From contig NZ_BAFS01000150.1 of NCBI RefSeq assembly GCF_000308415.1, positions 1-45,438 of the forward strand: a stretch of 45,438 bases of DNA, read 5' to 3'. Within the stretch, counting starts at the first letter, position 1; each line of letters starts with the position of its first letter. A program made the translations under genes and the position numbers. Positions 16,445 to 23,612 of the stretch are shown here, piece by piece. Below the pieces are notes generated by a model that saw only the letters and a list, made by a program, of their open reading frames with translations, was not told the origin of the DNA and ran no database searches. The stretch comes from Nocardia asiatica NBRC 100129 (lineage in GTDB: Bacteria > Actinomycetota > Actinomycetes > Mycobacteriales > Mycobacteriaceae).

Positions 16445-18301
16445 CTACCCGAGCAGTTCGTCGGCGTAGCACCATCGCCACGCCTCACCCGGTTCCACAC
16501 TGCGCATCACCGGATGGCCGCTGCCCGCGTAATGCCTGCTCGCGTGGTTGCCAGGCGAGGAGTCGCAGCAGGCCACATGCCCACACGCCAGGCACATCCG
16601 CAGATGCACCCACGACAACCCTTCGGCGAGGCATTCGGCGCATTCGTCGGGCCCGGTATGCGCCCGCACCAGCGGCGCGTCACGCAGATGCCCGCAGACG
16701 TCCTCGGCCGCCGCGACGGCCAGCGGCTCGGCGTGTTCGTCCTCCGCTTCGTCGAAGCGGTCGATGATCGACTCCTCCAGATCCAATTGCGCCAGCACAT
16801 GTTGCAGGATCTCGTAGTCGACAGCACCGGAATCGCGCACCCGCAACACCGTTTCGCGTTCGGCGCGCAGCATCGCCAGGCGCAGCCGCCGATATTCCGC
16901 CGTGGGTGTCACCAGTTCCGACTCCGCCCGCCCCAGCCGCTCCCACGCGGCGTTGCTCTTCCACAGCACGCGATCGCGCAATGTCTGCACCACCGCGTCC
17001 GGAGTATCCGGCGTGACCCGCTGTTCGAGCGCCGCCAGACCGGCCGCGGTGGCCTGCTGCAACAGATTGGCCTTCTGCAACGCGTCCTCGGCGCGGCTGG
17101 GCGCGCGCAACCGCAGTCGGCGCACCAGCCACGGCAGCGACATCCCTTGCAGCAGCAGCGTTCCGCCCACCACCACCAGCGCCAGCAGTTTCAGCACGGC
17201 CAGCCGCTCGGTGTCCTGCGGCAGCAGCAGCACCGCCGCCAGCGTCACCACACCCCGCATCCCCGCCCAGGACACCACCACCAGATGACTCACCGGCACC
17301 GCCCGGCCGTTGCCGAGACTGCGGGTCAGCAGCGCCGAACCGAAGACCCATACCGGACGCGCCAGCATCGTCGCGGCCAGCACCGCCAGCGCCGTCAGCA
17401 GCAGGGTAGCGTGGTCGAGATCGCTGTTCCACGCGTCCTCCAAGATGCCGCGCACCTGCAGCCCGATCAGGACGAACACCGCGCTCTCCAGGATGAACTG
17501 GATCGTGCGCCAGTTGATGCGCTCGGCGATCCGCGACGCGGCACTCTGCCACGCCGGCGCGTTGTGGCCGAGGATCATGCCGCAGGTCACCACCGCGATC
17601 ACCCCCGAGGCGTGGATGCCCTCGGCGGGCAGATAGGCGGCGAACGGCGCGAGAAACGACAACGTGGTGTCCATCACCGGATCGGTGATGCGCCGCCGCA
17701 GCATCGCCAGCAGATACGCCACGACGACCCCGACCGCCGCGCCGCCACCGGCCGCCAGCAGGAAGTCCGCCCCGGCCTCCCACACCGACACCGCGCCCAT
17801 CGTGGCCGCCAGCGCGGTCCGCAACGCCACCAGCGCGGTCGCGTCGTTGAACAGCGACTCGTCCTCCAGGATCGTCACGATCCGCCGCGGCATCCCGATC
17901 CGCCGGGCCACCGCCGTCGCGGCCACCGCGTCCGGCGGGGCCACCACCGCCCCCAAGGCGACGGCGACCGGGAACGGCACCTTCAGCAGCCACCACACCA
18001 CCACCGCCACGGCGAACGTCGTGAACAGGACCAAACCCACCGACAGCAACGCGATCGTGCGCACATTCGCCCGGAAATCCACCAGCGACGTGCGGATCGC
18101 GGCGGTATACAGCAAAGGAGGCAGCAAACCGAGCAGAATGATCTCCGGCTCGAGGTGGATCTCCGGCACGAACGGCAGATACGACGCCGCCACCCCGCCC
18201 ACCGTCAGCACCAACGGTTCGGAGACCCCGAACCGGCGCGCCAGCGCCGCCAAGGCGGCCGCCGACGCGATGAGAACAACCAGGCCGATCGCGACATCCA
18301 C
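16445..18301 (-). CDS. Na+/H+ antiporter with C-terminal UBP-type zinc finger
   Basis: This 618-residue protein has an N-terminal CPA1/NhaP-type Na+(K+)/H+ exchanger domain of about 12 helices (residues 1-400), including VAPPDAVAATAVARRIGMPRRIVTILEDESLFNDATALV, where the Asp residues of the ion site lie, and SWAGMRGVVTLAAVLLLP. A helical cytoplasmic region (about 400-545) carries Leu/Glu-rich stretches. The last 70 residues hold a UBP-type zinc finger: DECAECLAEGLSWVHLRMCLACGHVACCDSSPGNHASRHYAGSGHPVMRS, with paired Cys and the spaced His of the ZnF-UBP fold, and a terminal Trp/Tyr (WRWCYADE). In eukaryotes that fold binds the free C-terminal Gly-Gly of ubiquitin. The exchanger role is firm in outline; the function of the finger here is unknown. 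Confidence 0.9.
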   Translation of the reverse strand: MDVAIGLVVLIASAAALAALARRFGVSEPLVLTVGGVAASYLPFVPEIHLEPEIILLGLLPPLLYTAAIRTSLVDFRANVRTIALLSVGLVLFTTFAVAVVVWWLLKVPFPVAVALGAVVAPPDAVAATAVARRIGMPRRIVTILEDESLFNDATALVALRTALAATMGAVSVWEAGADFLLAAGGGAAVGVVVAYLLAMLRRRITDPVMDTTLSFLAPFAAYLPAEGIHASGVIAVVTCGMILGHNAPAWQSAASRIAERINWRTIQFILESAVFVLIGLQVRGILEDAWNSDLDHATLLLTALAVLAATMLARPVWVFGSALLTRSLGNGRAVPVSHLVVVSWAGMRGVVTLAAVLLLPQDTERLAVLKLLALVVVGGTLLLQGMSLPWLVRRLRLRAPSRAEDALQKANLLQQATAAGLAALEQRVTPDTPDAVVQTLRDRVLWKSNAAWERLGRAESELVTPTAEYRRLRLAMLRAERETVLRVRDSGAVDYEILQHVLAQLDLEESIIDRFDEAEDEHAEPLAVAAAEDVCGHLRDAPLVRAHTGPDECAECLAEGLSWVHLRMCLACGHVACCDSSPGNHASRHYAGSGHPVMRSVEPGEAWRWCYADELLG

Positions 18302-18374
18302 GGTGGAATTCTCGCAGAGCGCACGATCGGCAAACGGCCCGCGCGGTAGATGACACGTACGCGGTCCACCGAAC

Positions 18375-18400
18375 TACTGTGCCCGGCGCGATCACGCGCC
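18375..18400 (+). promoter_or_regulatory. promoter/operator region of the alpha/beta hydrolase
   Basis: TACTGT (18375-18380) is a -10-like box. GGCGCG-ATCA-CGCGCC (18385-18400), a perfect 6-4-6 dyad, covers the expected transcription start about 7 bases later. A leader of about 40 bases then carries GGAGG before the ATG at 18429. Confidence 0.4.
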
Positions 18401-18428
18401 ATGCTTGTCGACGACGAGGAGGTAGCAC

Positions 18429-19331
18429 ATGGAGGAGTTCGCGTCCTGGCGGGCGAACGGACGACGCCACACCCATCGCGGCCACCAGATCTTCTGGCGC
18501 GACGGAGGCGGTGGCGCCGACGGGACGCTGGTGTGCATCCACGGATTCCCCACCGCGTCCTGGGACTGGCATCGGATCTGGCCCGGTCTGTGCGAGCGCT
18601 TCGCGCGCGTCATCGCACCGGACATGATCGGATTCGGCTGGTCGGCCAAACCACGCCACTACGACTACAGCATCGCCGACCAAGCCGACATCCACGAGAA
18701 CCTGCTGCGCGAACAGGGCATCGGCCGATACCACATCCTGGCCCACGACTACGGCGACACCGTCGCCCAGGAACTGCTGGCGCGCGACGCCGAGCGCCGC
18801 GCCCTCGGCGAAGAATCACTGCTGGTCGAATCGGTGTTCCTGCTCAACGGCGGACTGTTCCCCGAGGCGCACCGCCCCCGCGCGGTGCAGCGGCTGCTGG
18901 CCGGCCCGCTCGGCCCGCTGGTCGGCGTACTGGGCACCGAGCACACCTTCCACCGCAGCCTGGCCGCGGTGTTCGGGCCCGACACCCGGCCCACCGAGGT
19001 CGAACTGCACCACTTCTGGCTGCTGTGGTGCAGCAAGCACGGGAAACGCAACGGCCACAAGCTGATCCGGTACCTGGCCGAGCGCCGCAAGCACCGGCGG
19101 CGCTGGGTGGGCGCCCTGCAGCAGACCCAGGTTCCGGTGCGGTTCGTCGACGGCACGGCCGACCCCGTTTCCGGCGGTCACATGGTGCGCCGCTACCGCG
19201 AGCTGATCACCGACCCGGACGTGGTCGAACTGCCCAGGATCGGCCACTACCCGCAGCTGGAAGCCCCCGAGCAGACCCTCGCGGCGCTGCTGGAATTCCA
19301 CGGCAACCGGGTGCACAAGCCCACCGCGTGA
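18429..19331 (+). CDS. alpha/beta hydrolase with Asp nucleophile (haloalkane dehalogenase/epoxide hydrolase type)
   Basis: This 300-residue soluble hydrolase has HGFPTASWDWHRI (oxyanion-hole His-Gly, about residues 38-50) and the nucleophile elbow ILAHDYGDTVA with Asp107, where lipases have Ser. Asp at the elbow is the mark of haloalkane dehalogenases and epoxide hydrolases, which form a covalent ester intermediate. The acid is probably in VDGTADPVSGG and the base is the His of RIGHYPQLE. No cap-domain residue could be assigned, so the substrate is open. RBS GGAGG at 18416-18420 supports ATG 18429. It is divergent from the antiporter and closed by a strong hairpin at 19350-19380, so it is a single-gene unit. 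Confidence 0.9.
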   Translation: MEEFASWRANGRRHTHRGHQIFWRDGGGGADGTLVCIHGFPTASWDWHRIWPGLCERFARVIAPDMIGFGWSAKPRHYDYSIADQADIHENLLREQGIGRYHILAHDYGDTVAQELLARDAERRALGEESLLVESVFLLNGGLFPEAHRPRAVQRLLAGPLGPLVGVLGTEHTFHRSLAAVFGPDTRPTEVELHHFWLLWCSKHGKRNGHKLIRYLAERRKHRRRWVGALQQTQVPVRFVDGTADPVSGGHMVRRYRELITDPDVVELPRIGHYPQLEAPEQTLAALLEFHGNRVHKPTA

Positions 19332-19349
19332 GCGCTGCCGCGCAGCCGT

Positions 19350-19380
19350 CGTTCCGGACCGGTCGGGCCGGTCCGGAACG
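19350..19380 (+). terminator. strong hairpin terminator after the alpha/beta hydrolase
   Basis: CGTTCCGGACCGG (19350-19362) pairs perfectly with CCGGTCCGGAACG (19368-19380) around the loop TCGGG, 18 bases after the hydrolase stop. This is a 13-bp G+C-rich stem, without a T-tract. Confidence 0.8.
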
Positions 19381-19390
19381 GCGGCACCTT

Positions 19391-19411
19391 CTATGGCAGG
19401 AGCCATAGTAT
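19391..19411 (+). promoter_or_regulatory. operator and -10 of the TetR gene at 19419
   Basis: CTATGGC-AGGA-GCCATAG (19391-19408) is a perfect 7-4-7 dyad. It overlaps the -10 box TAGTAT (19406-19411), which ends 7 bases before ATG 19419. A near-identical dyad lies at 20059-20076 before the downstream operon. Confidence 0.75.
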
Positions 19412-19418
19412 GGGCGGT

Positions 19419-20030
19419 ATGGCAACGACACGTCGATCCCGCAGCGCCGGCACTCCTCGTCCACCCCGGGGGCAGGCGCGCCGGCGCATGATCGACGGCG
19501 CGATCGACTCCCTTCGCGTGCACGGCGCCAGCGCCACCAGCGTCGACCGGGTCCTGGCCGCCACCGGCGCGCCACGCGGCTCGGTCTACCACCACTTTCC
19601 CGGCGGCCGCACCGAGCTGATCACCGACGCGCTCAGCACGGCGGGAGAGCTGATGTCCACCTACATCGAACGCCTGACCAGCGAGCAAGACCCCGCCGCC
19701 GCACTGGACCGCTTCGCCGCGATGTGGCGGGCCACCCTGCTCGACAGCGACTTCCGAGCCGGCTGCCCGATCTTCGCGGTCACCGTGGAAACCAACGACG
19801 AAACCCCCGAGTTCGCCCGGCTCGCCGCGGAGATCTTCCATCGCTGGCACCGAGCCCTCACCGGGATGCTGACCCGCCACGCCGTGCCCGCCGAACGCGC
19901 GGGCCGCCTGGCCACGCTCACGGTCGCCGCGTTCGAGGGCGCCATCGCGCTGTGCCGTGTCCGCCGCGACATCACACCACTCGACGACGCCGTCGACGGG
20001 TTGCGCGAGCTGATGCCCGCCGCGGGATGA
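19419..20030 (+). CDS. TetR family regulator (LmrA/YxaF-like) of the crotonase-molybdoenzyme operon
   Basis: This 203-residue regulator has a basic N terminus, then the TetR helix-turn-helix RRRMIDGAIDSLRVHGASATSVDRVLAATGAPRGSVYHHFPGGRTELI at about residues 20-68. The C-terminal domain carries FRAGCPIFAVTVETNDETPEFA, typical of LmrA/YxaF-like regulators, and a late Cys-containing helix. ATG 19419 fits a leaderless transcript from the TAGTAT box; ATG 19410 would lie within the box and is not preferred. Matching 18-bp dyads occur before this gene and before the crotonase gene, so it probably represses both units. The inducer is unknown; a CoA thioester or an aromatic compound is a guess from the downstream enzymes. 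Confidence 0.88.
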   Translation: MATTRRSRSAGTPRPPRGQARRRMIDGAIDSLRVHGASATSVDRVLAATGAPRGSVYHHFPGGRTELITDALSTAGELMSTYIERLTSEQDPAAALDRFAAMWRATLLDSDFRAGCPIFAVTVETNDETPEFARLAAEIFHRWHRALTGMLTRHAVPAERAGRLATLTVAAFEGAIALCRVRRDITPLDDAVDGLRELMPAAG

Positions 20031-20046
20031 GCGCGCACGTCAGCCC

Positions 20047-20077
20047 TTGACACACCCATTATGGTGAATGCCATAGT
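20047..20077 (+). promoter_or_regulatory. promoter with TetR operator for the crotonase-molybdoenzyme operon
   Basis: TTGACA at 20047-20052 is a perfect -35. The dyad TTATGGT-GAAT-GCCATAG at 20059-20076 matches the operator at 19391-19408 in its whole right arm and in five of seven left-arm bases, with the same 4-base spacer. It fills the promoter spacer and covers the weak -10 (CATAGT, 20072-20077). The mRNA leader to the crotonase ATG is about 75 bases. Confidence 0.75.
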
Positions 20078-20160
20078 CGGGAACAGGCCGCGCCCGATCA
20101 CCCTCGCGCGGACACGATCTCGCGATCCGACCGCAGACCCGCGCACCGAAGGAGCCGCCG

Positions 20161-21132
20161 ATGCCCGCCGCCGACCTCCACCTGGAAACCATCGAACTCG
20201 AACACACCGGGCGGGTACTCACCGCGCGCGTCGTCGCACCACCATGGAACTTCGTCACCACCGCGGTCGTCCGCGACCTCGACACCCTCACCGCCGCCGT
20301 CGACACCGACGACACGGTCGGCGCGGTCGTGCTCACCGGTGGACTGCCCGGCCGCTTCCTCACCCATGCCGACCCCGCCGCCCTCAGCGGCATGATCGAA
20401 CAACCGCACCCCTTCCTGCCCGCCCGCGCCGCCGCGCCGCTCCTGCGCGCCGCCGCCACCGCACTGCGCGTGCCCGGCGCCACCGGCCTGGTCGAACGCC
20501 ATGGCGGCGGCCTCGGCGCCGGCCTGGTCTGGGGCCACCGCTGGAAACGCACCACCCTGCGCATGAACCGCTCCGGCGTCGCCTACCTCGCCGCCATCAA
20601 CGGCCCCGCCCTCGGCGGCGGCCACGAGATCGCCCTCGCCTGCGACCTGCGCTACGCCGCCGACGCCGACCACGTGCGCCTCGGCCAGATCGAGACACTG
20701 GCCAACCTCATCCCCGGCGGCGGCGCCACCCAACGCCTCACCCGCCTGCTCGGCGCCGCCAAAGCCATCGAGATCACTCTCGAAGGCAAGCCCTACACCG
20801 CCCAGGAAGCGCTGCGTCTCGGCCTGCTCCACCGCACCCTCCCCGCCGAAGACCTCCTCACCGAAACCCAAGCCACCGCGGCACGACTCGCCGCACGCAA
20901 CCCCGTCGCCGTCGCCGAACTCAAACGCGCCGTCTACTTCGGCACCGACAAATCCCTCTCCCGCGGCCTGGACGCCGAACAAGCCGGATTCGTCTCCGTC
21001 GGCACCACCGCCGCGGCCGCCCGCACCACCAAAGCCTTCTTCGAAGACCTCGACCGGCTCGCCGACACCCCCTTCCTCGCCGACCCACAACCCTGGCTGG
21101 AGGGCACCCGCGTCGACCAGGTGAGCCGATGA
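20161..21132 (+). CDS. enoyl-CoA hydratase/isomerase family protein
   Basis: This 323-residue crotonase-fold protein has the second oxyanion-hole segment NGPALGGGHEIALACDLRYAAD with Glu in the catalytic hydratase position, and GQIETLANLIPGGGATQRLTRLLG with the second Glu, so both acidic residues of a hydratase are present. An unusual insertion (about residues 75-130, Ala-rich, with a GGGLGAGLVWGHRWKR segment) separates the two halves, making it longer than a typical 260-residue enzyme. RBS AAGGAG lies about 8 bases upstream of ATG 20161. Its stop overlaps the start of the molybdopterin oxidoreductase (ATGA, 21129-21132), so the two are translationally coupled and probably act on the same CoA ester or acid, which is inference. 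Confidence 0.88.
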   Translation: MPAADLHLETIELEHTGRVLTARVVAPPWNFVTTAVVRDLDTLTAAVDTDDTVGAVVLTGGLPGRFLTHADPAALSGMIEQPHPFLPARAAAPLLRAAATALRVPGATGLVERHGGGLGAGLVWGHRWKRTTLRMNRSGVAYLAAINGPALGGGHEIALACDLRYAADADHVRLGQIETLANLIPGGGATQRLTRLLGAAKAIEITLEGKPYTAQEALRLGLLHRTLPAEDLLTETQATAARLAARNPVAVAELKRAVYFGTDKSLSRGLDAEQAGFVSVGTTAAAARTTKAFFEDLDRLADTPFLADPQPWLEGTRVDQVSR

Positions 21133-23369
21133 CCACCCCCACGGCCACCGGAGCGTGGCACAAAACCGCCTGCATCCTGTGCGAGAACAACTGCGGACTG
21201 CTCGTCCAGCTCGAGGACCGCCGCCTCGCCAAGATCCGCGGCGACAAAGACCACGTCGCCTCCGCCGGCTACACCTGCAACAAAGCGCTGCGCCTCGACC
21301 ACTACCAGAACGGCGGCACCAGGCTCACCACCCCGCTCCGCCGCGAACCGGATGGCACCTTCACCGAAATAGACTGGCACACCGCCATCTCCGAAGTCGC
21401 CGCACGCCTCACCGACATCAAGAACACCCACGGCGGCGACAAGATCTTCTACTACGGCGGCGGGGGACAGGGCAACCACCTCGGCGGCGCCTACAGCACC
21501 GCCCTGCGCCGCGCCCTCGGCAGCCGCTACCGCTCCAGCGCCCTGGCCCAGGAGAAAACCGGCGAAGGATGGGTCGACGCCCACCTCACCGGCGGCCACA
21601 CCACCGGCGACTTCGAACACGCGGAAGTCGCCGTGTTCCTCGGCAAGAACCCCTGGCAATCCCACGGCGTCCCCCGCGCTCGCACGATCCTGCAACAGAT
21701 CGCCAAAGACCCCACCCGCACCATGATCGTCATCGACCCGGTGCGCACCGAAACCGCCGACCTCGCCGACATCCACCTGCCCGTACGCCCCGGCACCGAC
21801 GCCTGGTGCCTGGCCGCCCTGCTCGCCGTCCTCGTCCAGGACGACCTGCTCGACCACGCCTTCCTCGCCGCACACACCACCGGATCCGACACCGTCCGCG
21901 CCCACCTCGCGCACATCGACATCCCCGCCTACGCCGAGATCTGCGGCATCCCCGAACAACTCCTGCGCACCACCGCCCACCGCATCGCCACCGCCCGCAG
22001 CGTCGCCACCTACGAAGACCTCGGCGTCCAGCAGAGCCCCAACAGCACCCTCGTCTCCTACCTCGACAAACTGCTGTGGTTGCTCACCGGCAACTTCGCC
22101 AAACCAGGCGCCATGCAACCGCACTCGTGGATGGCGCCACTGGCCGGATACAGCCGGGAAGTCAAACGCAGCCCCGTCACCGGCGCACCCATCCTCGGCG
22201 GCATGCTGCCCTGCAACGCCATCGCCGAAGAAATATGCACCGACCACCCCGACCGGTTCCGCGCGATGATCATCGAATCCGCCAACCCCGCCCACTCCCT
22301 GGCCGACTCCACCGCATTCCGCGACGCACTCCACGCCCTCGACCTGGTCGTCGTCATCGACATCGCCCTCACCGAAACCGCACGCCACGCCGACTACGTC
22401 CTCCCCGCCGCCAGCCAATTCGAGAAATGGGAAGCCACCTTCTTCAACCTCGAATTCCCGCACAACACCTTCCACCTGCGCGCCCCCCTCCTCGACCCAC
22501 TACCGGGAACCCTGCCCGAACCCGAGATCTACGCACGACTGCTGCGCGAACTGCGCGCCGTCGGCCACGCGAAACTCACCCTCCTCCGCACCGCGGCCAG
22601 GCTCGGACGACGCCCCTACGCTTGGACCTTCGCCGCCCTGCTGGCCACCGACAAATCCCTCGGCGGCCTCGCCCCCTACCTGCTCTACGAAACACTCGGC
22701 CCCACCCTGCCCGGCAACGCGCGCTCCGCGGCCGTCCTGTGGGCCCTTGCCCAGCGCGTCGCCAAGGTCTACCCCGAGGCCATGCGCCGCGCCGGACACC
22801 GCGACGCCGATGCACTGTTCGACGCCATCCGCAGCGAACGCTCCGGAGTCACCTTCACCCTCGACGACTACGACGACGCCTGGAACTACCTCCCGCACCC
22901 CGACAAACGCATCCCACTGGCCATCCCCGAACTCCTGCAAGCTTTGCGCGAACTCACCACCACACCCGCCACCCACACCAGCGCCGAATTCCCGTTCGTG
23001 CTCGCGGCGGGGGAGCGCCGCTCCTTCACCGCCAACACCATCTTCCGCGACGACACCTGGCGCCGCCGCGACCCCGAAGGCGCCCTGCGCCTCAACCCCG
23101 ACGACGCCGCCCGCCTCGGCCTCGCCACCGGCGACCACGCCCGCATCACCACCCGCCGCGGCAGCGCCGTCGCCACCGTGGAGACCAACGACCGCATGCA
23201 ACCCGGCCACGCCTCCCTGCCCAACGGCCTCGGCCTGGACCTGCCCACCGGCAACGGCACCCGGCGCACCGGCGTCGCCGCCAACGAACTCACCGACCTC
23301 ACCTGGCGCGACGCCATCGCGGGCACCCCCTGGCACAAACACGTCCCCGCCCGCATCGAACCCGCCTGA
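21129..23369 (+). CDS. molybdopterin-dependent oxidoreductase (bis-MGD, 4Fe-4S)
   Basis: This 746-residue member of the DMSO-reductase/formate-dehydrogenase alpha superfamily has an N-terminal 4Fe-4S site: Cys15, Cys18, Cys22 and Cys50 (CILCENNC and TCNK). It continues with IDWHTAISEVAARL, a GGGGQGNHLGG cofactor loop, VFLGKNPWQSHG, MIVIDPVRTETADLADIHLPVRPGTD, ESANPAHSL, ALTETARHADYVLPAASQFEKWE, and a C-terminal molybdopterin-binding beta domain (LPNGLGLD and VAANELTDLTWRD). No Cys is seen at the place where formate dehydrogenases carry the Mo ligand. There is no Tat signal, so it is cytoplasmic. The electron partner is not encoded nearby. The substrate is unknown. ATG 21129 gives a normal N terminus; upstream codons belong to the crotonase in another frame. 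Confidence 0.9.
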   Translation: MTTPTATGAWHKTACILCENNCGLLVQLEDRRLAKIRGDKDHVASAGYTCNKALRLDHYQNGGTRLTTPLRREPDGTFTEIDWHTAISEVAARLTDIKNTHGGDKIFYYGGGGQGNHLGGAYSTALRRALGSRYRSSALAQEKTGEGWVDAHLTGGHTTGDFEHAEVAVFLGKNPWQSHGVPRARTILQQIAKDPTRTMIVIDPVRTETADLADIHLPVRPGTDAWCLAALLAVLVQDDLLDHAFLAAHTTGSDTVRAHLAHIDIPAYAEICGIPEQLLRTTAHRIATARSVATYEDLGVQQSPNSTLVSYLDKLLWLLTGNFAKPGAMQPHSWMAPLAGYSREVKRSPVTGAPILGGMLPCNAIAEEICTDHPDRFRAMIIESANPAHSLADSTAFRDALHALDLVVVIDIALTETARHADYVLPAASQFEKWEATFFNLEFPHNTFHLRAPLLDPLPGTLPEPEIYARLLRELRAVGHAKLTLLRTAARLGRRPYAWTFAALLATDKSLGGLAPYLLYETLGPTLPGNARSAAVLWALAQRVAKVYPEAMRRAGHRDADALFDAIRSERSGVTFTLDDYDDAWNYLPHPDKRIPLAIPELLQALRELTTTPATHTSAEFPFVLAAGERRSFTANTIFRDDTWRRRDPEGALRLNPDDAARLGLATGDHARITTRRGSAVATVETNDRMQPGHASLPNGLGLDLPTGNGTRRTGVAANELTDLTWRDAIAGTPWHKHVPARIEPA

Positions 23370-23573
23370 ACCGCCAGCGCAGACGAGCCGCAACCCCGCC
23401 AGACCCACCCGAGGCGGCGCTGTCCCACACCTGCGCCCGCGCCGGGCCGAGACCCTGCGGCACCGGGACCACGCCCGTTCGGTCCCCGCCACACAGCACT
23501 TCGGCCCGGACCGCAACCCGGCAGGGTCGCCGCTCAACCCAGACGGCGGCGTCGCTACCGGCAGACCACACGT

Positions 23574-23591
23574 CGGCCCTGCTTCGGGCCG
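23574..23591. terminator. candidate hairpin between convergent molybdoenzyme genes
   Basis: CGGCCC (23574-23579) and GGGCCG (23586-23591) form a 6-bp G+C stem with the loop TGCTTC in the 243-base gap between the two convergent oxidoreductase genes. It is 22 bases beyond the stop of the minus-strand gene. It could serve both directions. Confidence 0.4.
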
Positions 23592-23612
23592 GCCGGCGCC
23601 ACGCCGCACCCG

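Noticed and set aside
16514..18349. 611-residue plus-strand frame opposite the antiporter
   Set aside because: The translation is dominated by Gln, His and Arg repeats with no domain, while the minus strand encodes a complete exchanger.
20061..21128. An upstream in-frame extension of the first molybdopterin oxidoreductase
   Set aside because: It overlaps the crotonase gene in another frame and reads as Arg/Pro-rich low complexity. The ATGA overlap at 21129 gives a normal N terminus just before the Fe-S cysteines.
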